From NCBI GenBank assembly GCA_030043595.1, contig JASHXJ010000467.1, positions 1-13,588 of the forward strand: DNA of 13,588 bases. The letters run 5' to 3'. The position numbers and the translations under genes were made by a program. This document shows positions 6,642 through 12,240 of the stretch, one piece after another. Within the stretch, counting starts at the first letter, position 1. Each line of letters starts with the position of its first letter. This DNA comes from Trebonia sp. GTDB lineage: Bacteria > Actinomycetota > Actinomycetes > Streptosporangiales > Streptosporangiaceae. The notes under the pieces are model-generated. The model did no database searches. It was not told where the DNA came from and saw only the letters and a list, made by a program, of their open reading frames with translations.

Positions 6642-8141
6642 TCAGAGAAGTGTGGTGACGGCCTTTACCTCCGTGTAGGCCTCGAGCACCTCGTGGCCCA
6701 TCTCCCGGCCCCAGCCGGACTGCTTGTACCCGCCGAACGGCAGCGACGCGTCGAAGACGTTGTAGCAGTTGATCCAGACCGAGCCGGCCCGGATCTTCTT
6801 GGCCAGGGCGTGCGCCTTGGAGATGTCCTGGGTCCAGATGCCGGCGCCGAGCCCGTAGTCCGTGTCGTTGGCGGCCGCGGCGATGTCGTCGATGCTGCTG
6901 AACGGGGCAGCCACCACCACGGGGCCGAAGATCTCCTCGCGGACCACCTTCATGTCCGGGCGGGTGTTGGTCAGCACCGTGGGCTCGACGAAGTAGCCCT
7001 GGTCACCGTGCCGGGTGCCGCCCGTGACGGCGGTCGCGCCGTCGGCCAGGCCGGACTCGAGGTAGCCGGTGACCCGGCGCAGCTGCTCGTCGGAGACCAG
7101 CGGGCCCATCTGCGTGCCCGATTCCATGCCCGGGCCGAGCCGGATCGACCGGGCGATCTGGGCGACGCCCTCGACCACCTCGTCGAACCTGCCCTCCTGG
7201 ACGAACAGCCGGGAGCCGGCCACGCAGCACTGGCCGTGGTTGAAGAAGATGGCGTTCGCCGCGCCCTCGACGGCGGCGGGCGAGGCGTCCTCGAAGACGA
7301 TGTTCGGGGACTTGCCGCCTAGCTCGAGGGAGACCTTCTTCAGGTTCCCGGCCGCGGCCTGGACGATCAGCTTGCCGACTTCGGTGGAGCCGGTGAACGC
7401 TACCTTGTCCACGTGCGGGTGCGCGGCCAGCGCCGCGCCCGCGGTCTCGCCGAAACCGGTCACGACGTTCACCACGCCGTCGGGGACCCCCGCCGCTGCG
7501 ATGAGCTCGGCGAGCTTCAGGGCGGTGAGCGGAGTCTGCTCGGCCGGCTTGAGCACGACCGTGTTGCCCGTGGTCAGCGCGGGTGCCAGCTTCCACGCGG
7601 CCATGAGCAGCGGGAAGTTCCACGGGATGATCTGGCCGACCACGCCGACCGGCTCGCGCAGCGTGTAGGTGTGGAAGTTCGCGCCCGGCATGTAGGGCAC
7701 CGAGATGTCGATTGTGTTGCCCTCGATCTTGGTGGCCCAGCCGGCCATGTAGTGGAACATGTCGGCGGACAGCGGGATGTCCGCGGCCAGGGCGACCGGG
7801 TAGGGCTTGCCATTGTCGAGGGACTCGAGCTGGGCGAGCTCTTCGGCGTGCTCGAGGATGAGATCGCCGATCCGCCAGATGATGCGGCCTCGTTCGGATG
7901 GGGTCAGGCGGCCCCAGGGCCCGTCGTCGAAGGCCCTGCGGGCGGCGCCGACCGCCTTGTCGATGTCAGCGGCGTCTCCTTCCGCGATGCGGGCCAGGGT
8001 CTGGCCGGTGGCCGGGTTGGGCGTGTCGAAGGTCTTGCCCGACGCCGCGGTCGTCCACTGGCCGTTGATGAACAGTTGCCTGGGGGCGGCGGTGAACTCC
8101 TCGACGCTGCGGTCCACGGTCACTGTCATGGCTGTACTCAT
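6642..8141 (-). CDS. NAD(P)-dependent aldehyde dehydrogenase (ALDH1/2-like)
   Basis: Oxidises an aldehyde to the acid in the cytoplasm. The 499-residue product carries every key residue: N175 (PWNFP), K198 (VVLKPAEQTP), the GSTEVG cofactor loop (251-256), E273 (LELGGKSPN) and the catalytic cysteine in FFNHGQCCVAG (C306, by analogy to the middle Cys of mammalian ALDH2). EIFGPV and PFGGYKQSG near the C terminus are also standard. The overall sequence resembles ALDH1/ALDH2, phenylacetaldehyde and betaine-aldehyde-type enzymes, so substrate range is open. The frame stays open to 8300, but the real start is the ATG at 8141, directly after AAGGGAG, or the ATG at 8129 at wider spacing. It converges with the tautomerase and is preceded by a 472-bp non-coding, repeat-rich stretch. 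Confidence 0.96.
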   Translation of the reverse strand: MSTAMTVTVDRSVEEFTAAPRQLFINGQWTTAASGKTFDTPNPATGQTLARIAEGDAADIDKAVGAARRAFDDGPWGRLTPSERGRIIWRIGDLILEHAEELAQLESLDNGKPYPVALAADIPLSADMFHYMAGWATKIEGNTIDISVPYMPGANFHTYTLREPVGVVGQIIPWNFPLLMAAWKLAPALTTGNTVVLKPAEQTPLTALKLAELIAAAGVPDGVVNVVTGFGETAGAALAAHPHVDKVAFTGSTEVGKLIVQAAAGNLKKVSLELGGKSPNIVFEDASPAAVEGAANAIFFNHGQCCVAGSRLFVQEGRFDEVVEGVAQIARSIRLGPGMESGTQMGPLVSDEQLRRVTGYLESGLADGATAVTGGTRHGDQGYFVEPTVLTNTRPDMKVVREEIFGPVVVAAPFSSIDDIAAAANDTDYGLGAGIWTQDISKAHALAKKIRAGSVWINCYNVFDASLPFGGYKQSGWGREMGHEVLEAYTEVKAVTTLL

Positions 8142-8177
8142 CTCCCTTGCCGCGCGGCGGGGACAGCCACCCCGTTG

Positions 8178-8248
8178 CGGCTGGCCCTGGTGCGGTCTGC
8201 CCGCTACGGCTTGCCTGTTACGGCTTGCCCGTTGCGGCTTGCCCGCGG
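8178..8248. repeat. Tandem 14-bp repeats, consensus CGGCTTGCCcgttg
   Basis: Five imperfect units begin at 8178, 8193, 8207, 8221 and 8235, a period of 15, 14, 14 and 14 bp. The last three share CGGCTTGCC exactly; the first two have one or two changes (CGGCTGGCC, CGGTCTGCC). The array lies 37 bp upstream of the aldehyde dehydrogenase start. It may fall in that gene's leader, or be a slippage-generated minisatellite. Confidence 0.7.
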
Positions 8249-8365
8249 TGGCCGCGCGCTGGCCGCGGCGGTTACACGCCGGGCCTTGACGTAGTAACAA
8301 TGAGACTACAAGCGCTGTGCTGGCACAAGGGGCTGGTCCCTGGCCTGGCCGTTCCTTGGCGCGAG

Positions 8366-8424
8366 CCTTGCCGCGGGCCGTTCGCGGGCGTGCGACCTTG
8401 GCCGGGCCGTTCGCGGGCGGGCTT
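8366..8424. repeat. Duplicated ~30-bp GC-rich unit
   Basis: Two units begin with CCTTG at 8366 and 8396. Both contain the exact 16-mer GGGCCGTTCGCGGGCG, at 8375-8390 and 8404-8419. The offset of 29 bp rather than 30 shows a one-base indel. No function is evident. Confidence 0.6.
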
Positions 8425-8471
8425 GCCCCGGGCGGGCGGCCATCTCACATGGTGGTCCGGCGCCGCGCACA

Positions 8472-8535
8472 TAGGACCCGAAACGCATGTTTTTCCGGAC
8501 CTTTTGTCCTGGTTTGTCCTTCCGTTCGGGTCCTA
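8472..8535. repeat. Inverted repeat with 11-bp perfect arms
   Basis: TAGGACCCGAA (8472-8482) is the exact reverse complement of TTCGGGTCCTA (8525-8535). Two more pairs form inside if one A is bulged. The 42-nt loop is T-rich for this genome and includes TTTGTCCT twice, 10 bp apart (8503-8510 and 8513-8520). It lies about 80 bp beyond the stop of the HTH-TOBE gene. A structured RNA, an operator pair or a processed 3' end are all possible; no U tract supports a classical terminator. Confidence 0.65.
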
Positions 8536-8613
8536 AGCGGCTTGCAGACCGTTATCGCCGGACAGGTACCTGGTCGTTTTCGGGTGTAGAGAGCAGATCT
8601 GCGGTGACGGGGG

Positions 8614-9057
8614 CTAGGGGCCGGGCTGGCGGGTGGCGGGCCTGCGGACGGTGGCCGCGGGGATCTCGACGGCCACGTTGGTCGCCTTGACGGCTGCCAC
8701 GGCGAGCATCCCTGGCTCGAGGCCGAGCTCGTCGGCGGCCTCGCGGCTGAGCAGCGACACGAACCGGTGCGGGCCGGCCTGGATCTCCACCTGAGCCATC
8801 ACGGTGTCCCTGATCACCCGGGTGACCAGGCCGGTGAACCGGTTACGGACCGACTGGGCCGCCACCGGCGCGCTCCCTGTGGAGGCGGTTGACGCTGCCC
8901 GCTCGCGCGCGAACTCGGCCAGGGCGGCGCCGTCCACCGCGAGGCGGCCCGTGTCGTCCGTGGTCTTGTCGATGCGGCCGCTGTCGGCCCAGCGCAGCAT
9001 CGTGTCGTAGCTGACGCCGAGCAGGTCCGCGGCTTCCCTGATCCGGAAAACGGGCAC
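8614..9057 (-). CDS. HTH plus TOBE (Mop-like) transcriptional regulator
   Basis: The 147-residue product has an N-terminal MerR/excisionase-type helix-turn-helix (FRIREAADLLGVSYDTMLRW, residues 4-23). A variable Ala/Ser linker follows, then a TOBE/Mop domain (about 71-132; NRFTGLVTRVIRDTVMAQVE, EAADELGLEPG, VKATNVAVE). TOBE domains bind molybdate or tungstate in ModE, ModC and Mop proteins, so a metal-oxyanion-responsive regulator is the likely role. No mod transport genes are visible here. The frame is open far upstream, but coding character starts at the GTG at 9057. There is no Shine-Dalgarno there; a -10-like TACAGT (9064-9069, minus strand) ends seven bases away, which fits a leaderless message. 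It diverges from the kinase-like/methyltransferase fusion gene. Confidence 0.9.
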   Translation of the reverse strand: MPVFRIREAADLLGVSYDTMLRWADSGRIDKTTDDTGRLAVDGAALAEFARERAASTASTGSAPVAAQSVRNRFTGLVTRVIRDTVMAQVEIQAGPHRFVSLLSREAADELGLEPGMLAVAAVKATNVAVEIPAATVRRPATRQPGP

Positions 9058-9222
9058 GCTGCGACTGTAACGTAAAGCACCCGAGCCGGGACGGGGCGAT
9101 CGCGCGTGCGATCTCATTTGGCCTGTGGTGCCGCATATGCTGGTGCCTTGCCCAGTAATCTCCGGAATCTGCATGATGGGTCCGTGCCGTTGCCTGAGAC
9201 ACCCGTCCTGGAACCGCGAGCG

Positions 9223-10248
9223 ATGACAAGCGCCAGCCGCGCGCGATGGGATGAGCTCGTGAGCGGTATCGCCGCGCTGCTCCCCGCGGGGGCCGCGGAC
9301 GTGCTCGTCGATGGGGACGGTGCGGAGGGGACGCAGCGGGCGATGCTCGCCGACCGGCTGGCCGCGGCGCTGAACGCGCGCGGGCGGTGCTGCGAACGGC
9401 TGCCCGGCGCTGACGTGGAAGCCGTCGCGGAAGGCAGCAGCGCGGACGCGGTCGCGATCAGGCTGGCGGATGGCACGGGCTTGCGCGCCAGCCGGCAGTG
9501 GGACGTCGTGATCTGGCTGCGCACGGCTCCCGGGGCGCGCGGCAGCGGCGATTCCAGGCAGGACGGCGAGTCCGGGGCCGCCATCGTCATCGACATGCAT
9601 GATCCCTCCTGGCCGGTGATCCGCCGCGTCACCGAGCCACTGGCGGCGCGCGGGCAGTGGTACATCACGGAGACCCGTGCGTTCTTCGCGGTCCGCGCCG
9701 CCACCTGGGACACAAAGTTCGGCAACGACCTGCCCGCCTATGCCGCCGCTGTCGCCGAGGCTGGCATCCCGCGCGACGGCGTGGTGGCCGACGTGGGCTG
9801 CGGCACCGGCCGTGCGCTGCCCGCCCTGCGCCAGGCGGTAGGCCCGCGCGGCTCCGTCATCGCCATCGACATCACGCCCGAGATGCTCCGCGAGGCGAGC
9901 TGCCCGGGCCGGGCCGCGCGCGCCGTGCTGCTGCTCGCCGACGCCCGCCGGCTGCCCCTGGCCGACGCCAGCGCCGACGCGGTGTTCGCAGCGGGCCTGG
10001 TCAACCACCTGCCCGACACTGTGGCCGGGCTGGGCGAGCTTGCCCGCATCACCCGCCAGGGCGGGCTGCTGGTGCTGTTCCACCCGTCGGGGCGCGCGGC
10101 GCTGGCCGCACGGCACGGCCGCACCCTCGCCCCGGACGAGCCGCTCGCTTCCGGCCCGCTGCGGGTATCCACCCGGTCCGCCGGGTGGGACTTGACCGCC
10201 TACGACGACGCAGCGGACCGCTTCTTCGCGCTGGCCGTCCGGCGGTAG
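9223..10248 (+). CDS. Methyltransferase fused to a degenerate P-loop kinase-like domain
   Basis: The C-terminal half of this 341-residue protein is a class I SAM methyltransferase: motif I VVADVGCGTGRALP (187-200), acidic strand end AIDITPEML, ADARRLPLADASADAVF, LVNHLPD, and GGLLVLFHPSG. The N-terminal half reads like a uridine-kinase-type P-loop NTPase (strand ending in VLVDG, later RQWDVVIWL). However, the Walker A site is GDGAEGTQR (31-39), without the GKT lysine, so ATP binding is doubtful. A linking segment (about 124-176; MHDPSWPVIRRV, TRAFFAVRAATWDTKF) joins them. The substrate is unknown. I chose ATG at 9223 since recognisable sequence begins there; GTG at 9184 and a longer open frame from 9106 are alternatives, none with a strong ribosome site. 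Confidence 0.88.
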   Translation: MTSASRARWDELVSGIAALLPAGAADVLVDGDGAEGTQRAMLADRLAAALNARGRCCERLPGADVEAVAEGSSADAVAIRLADGTGLRASRQWDVVIWLRTAPGARGSGDSRQDGESGAAIVIDMHDPSWPVIRRVTEPLAARGQWYITETRAFFAVRAATWDTKFGNDLPAYAAAVAEAGIPRDGVVADVGCGTGRALPALRQAVGPRGSVIAIDITPEMLREASCPGRAARAVLLLADARRLPLADASADAVFAAGLVNHLPDTVAGLGELARITRQGGLLVLFHPSGRAALAARHGRTLAPDEPLASGPLRVSTRSAGWDLTAYDDAADRFFALAVRR

Positions 10249-10304
10249 CTGGCGCCACTGGCGATTATCGCCCTCGCGGTGACCGGCCTGCCGGGCAGCT
10301 GTTT

Positions 10305-10329
10305 CCAGTAAAGCGGACCAGTAAAGCGG
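10305..10329. repeat. Direct repeat pair CCAGTAAAGCGG
   Basis: The exact 12-mer occurs at 10305-10316 and 10318-10329, a period of 13 bp. It sits 51 bp upstream of the TTG start of the SRPBCC-PH gene. It could be a pair of regulator sites; two copies alone are weak evidence. Confidence 0.6.
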
Positions 10330-10379
10330 CCGGAGAGTAACTTGGTTGGTCTCATAAAAGGGATGGACAGGAACGAATC

Positions 10380-11543
10380 TTGAAGTTCTCCGGACACGCG
10401 TCTGCGGACCTGCCTGGCGACGCGCAGACATCATGGCTAGCGGCGTCAACGCTTGGCTGGCTCAAGGGCTATGACAAAGTGCTGCTCACTGAACCGCCCC
10501 GGGTCGGTGGCGTCTTTACCCTGGTTGACGACCGGACGAGTATCAGCTGCCGATTCACTCGCGTTGAGCCGCCGCACACGTTGTCTTGGGAGGGAGCGGA
10601 CGGCACGGCAGGTTCGCTGCAATTCCAGCCGTCGGGGAACGCTACCCGAGTCAGCTACCACGCCGTCTACGTGCCGAAGGCAGGCGCAGACAAGCTCGCG
10701 GCGGGCGTCATCAGCGCTCTGGCGCGAGGCAGAGCGCAACGTGAGACCGACAAGGATGCGGCCGACGAGCTGAGAAATCTCAGCAGGCGGGTGCGGCTGC
10801 ACGCGGCTGGTAAGCCGATCGATAGCCGTGCTCCGAGGTTCATGCTCGACCTGTGCGATTTCGGCGCCGATTCGATCGATCCAGCCACAATCCCGGCATT
10901 CGACGCCCAAGGCCGGCTGCTGCTGGCGCCGGGCGAACAAGTGCTGTGGACCGGCGCCGCGATCCTGGCCGCCGAATCCGCCCAGGCTGCCAGAGGGCAC
11001 GAGCAATTCGCAGCGCTGTGGACGTCCAAGGAGAAGGCTTCCCTGACGTTGACCAGTCAGCGTCTGGTCTATGACATACGCGATTTCACTCAGGGCGACA
11101 TGTCCTGGCTCATCGTTGGCGGAGCAACGGGCCTGGCGCTGACCGCCTTCAGCGCCGCGCGGGCCAGCGCACGCCGGTCAGGCCGCACTGCCGCGGGCCA
11201 GGTCCGGCATGAGAACCTCGCGAATCTGATCACGGGCGCGAACGCGCGCACCAGCTTTGCCAGCCCAGGGACTGTGACCGCGACTGTCTGCGAACCGCCG
11301 AAGCGGGTGATCCGGCTTCATGTACGGTCCGATCACCCTGCGGAGGACATCGCACAGCGATGGGTCCGGGCAGCCGCGACCGAACGGCTGGACCGACTGG
11401 CAGGATCGCTGAACGAGTATCCCGATAAGCACGAGAAGCTGCTCGCACAGCAACTCGATCCCCAGCCGCATACCGGGTACTGGGGTCCATTCTGGGCTCT
11501 TCCGCTGCCCCGCATGCTCGGCCGGGATCAGCTCCTGCTCTGA
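10380..11543 (+). CDS. SRPBCC-type domain fused to a PH-like membrane-associated domain
   Basis: Residues 1 to about 100 resemble a SRPBCC/START-like ligand-binding fold (VGGVFTLVDD, CRFTRVEPPHTLSWE, a later SYHAVYVP strand), as in polyketide cyclase/AHSA1-type proteins. A charged linker follows. Residues about 178-315 look like a bacterial PH-like domain: LLAPGEQVLWTG opens it and ASLTLTSQRLVYDI is the typical strand pair. A hydrophobic stretch (about 243-260) interrupts the fold and may be a membrane helix. The 387-residue protein ends without a recognised motif. The start is TTG, with AGGA eight bases upstream. Third codon positions are less GC-biased than in the neighbours, hinting at a different origin or low expression. 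Function unknown; a lipid- or membrane-associated role is inference. It converges with the PadR gene, 10 bp apart. Confidence 0.88.
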   Translation: MKFSGHASADLPGDAQTSWLAASTLGWLKGYDKVLLTEPPRVGGVFTLVDDRTSISCRFTRVEPPHTLSWEGADGTAGSLQFQPSGNATRVSYHAVYVPKAGADKLAAGVISALARGRAQRETDKDAADELRNLSRRVRLHAAGKPIDSRAPRFMLDLCDFGADSIDPATIPAFDAQGRLLLAPGEQVLWTGAAILAAESAQAARGHEQFAALWTSKEKASLTLTSQRLVYDIRDFTQGDMSWLIVGGATGLALTAFSAARASARRSGRTAAGQVRHENLANLITGANARTSFASPGTVTATVCEPPKRVIRLHVRSDHPAEDIAQRWVRAAATERLDRLAGSLNEYPDKHEKLLAQQLDPQPHTGYWGPFWALPLPRMLGRDQLLL

Positions 11544-11553
11544 TCGCCTCTGC

Positions 11554-12090
11554 TCAGGCGCGCGGGGACGCGGTGATGGTGATCATGTCGAGGAAGTCCA
11601 GGGCGGCTATCGCCGTCGCCTGGCGCCAGGCGAGCAGCGTCGCGTCGAAGCCGTCAGACTGACTCCGCCTCGCCTCGATCGCGTGCGCGATGGGTTCAAG
11701 GACCTCGCGCTGCCTGCGCAGCAGGTCGGCGGGATCGTCGCCGGCCCGGTCGAGCAGGGCGAGCTTGAGCAGCAGCTGGGAGCGGATGTCCCGCACGTGG
11801 TCCACCGGCGTATGCAGCCAGCACTGCGCGGCCGCAGCACCGTCCGGCGTGGCGGCGTAAACGGTGCGCTGCGGTCCAAGGCCCGGCTCCGTCCCCTCGG
11901 GAGTTATCAGTCCGGCGTCGAGGAGCCGGCCGATGGCGCGGTAGATCACCGCCTTGGGGATCTGCCAGACGCGGCCAAGCTCACCGTCCGGAGCGGTCAG
12001 CTGGGCGACCGCGAAGCCGTGCATGGGCTGCCGGCCGAGGATGGCCAGCACAAGCCACTCGGGCACCGACAATGACGGCTGCGCGTCCAT
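11554..12090 (-). CDS. PadR family transcriptional regulator
   Basis: The 178-residue protein begins with the PadR winged helix (about residues 9-85). EWLVLAILGRQPMHGFAVAQ is the characteristic first helix and turn, VIYRAIGRLLDAGLI the recognition helix, and a TVYAATPDG wing strand follows. The C-terminal part (about 95-175) is a helical dimerisation region as in PadR subfamily 1/Vir proteins. PadR proteins usually repress detoxification, phenolic acid or efflux genes and are relieved by small aromatic ligands. The aldehyde dehydrogenase gene upstream on the same strand is therefore a candidate target (inference). No Shine-Dalgarno precedes the ATG at 12090. A -10-like TACTCT (12098-12103, minus strand) ends eight bases before it, so a leaderless transcript is possible. 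Confidence 0.94.
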   Translation of the reverse strand: MDAQPSLSVPEWLVLAILGRQPMHGFAVAQLTAPDGELGRVWQIPKAVIYRAIGRLLDAGLITPEGTEPGLGPQRTVYAATPDGAAAAQCWLHTPVDHVRDIRSQLLLKLALLDRAGDDPADLLRRQREVLEPIAHAIEARRSQSDGFDATLLAWRQATAIAALDFLDMITITASPRA

Positions 12091-12168
12091 GGGACTGAGA
12101 GTAGCGGCCCGGGCGGCGTGCCCGCTGCAGCACGGGCGCGCCGACCGGGACCGCGATGCCGGCCAGCG

Positions 12169-12240
12169 GGGATCCCGGCGGGGACCTCAGCAAGGATCCC
12201 AGCAGGGATCCCGGCAGGGATCTCAGGAGCGATCTCAGAA
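12169..12240. repeat. Six tandem 12-bp repeats, consensus GGGATCYCRGCA
   Basis: Units begin every 12 bp at 12169, 12181, 12193, 12205, 12217 and 12229, with one to four differences from the consensus. Five of six contain GATC, and units 1 and 4 contain the palindrome GGGATCCC. The array lies upstream of the PadR gene and runs over the last two codons of the aldehyde dehydrogenase. It could be a regulator-binding cluster, but may equally be a slippage minisatellite. Confidence 0.85.

Larger units (their letters stand above)
8142..8613. other. 472-bp non-coding region upstream of the aldehyde dehydrogenase
   Basis: No ORF here has convincing coding character or a recognisable product. The stretch holds a 14-bp tandem repeat, a ~30-bp duplicated unit and an 11-bp-arm inverted repeat, each listed separately. 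It also holds a small inverted repeat GTAGT-N9-ACTAC at 8291-8309 and the 10-bp palindrome CAGGTACCTG at 8563-8572. The aldehyde dehydrogenase promoter must lie here or further upstream, but no clear -35/-10 pair was found. Confidence 0.7.

Noticed and set aside
8142..8300. Longer start of the ALDH1/2-like aldehyde dehydrogenase
   Set aside because: The added 53 residues are translated from the 14-bp repeat region and are Arg/Gly/Gln-rich. The family start matches 8141 or 8129.
8472..8535. tRNA or tRNA-like gene
   Set aside because: No cloverleaf, T-loop GTTCGAATC-type motif or anticodon arm can be fitted; only the outer stem pairs well.
9058..10449. Upstream extension of the HTH-TOBE frame, giving a 611-residue minus-strand ORF
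   Set aside because: It lies antisense to the well-supported methyltransferase fusion and has no recognisable domain until residue 465. GC-rich DNA keeps such frames open by chance.
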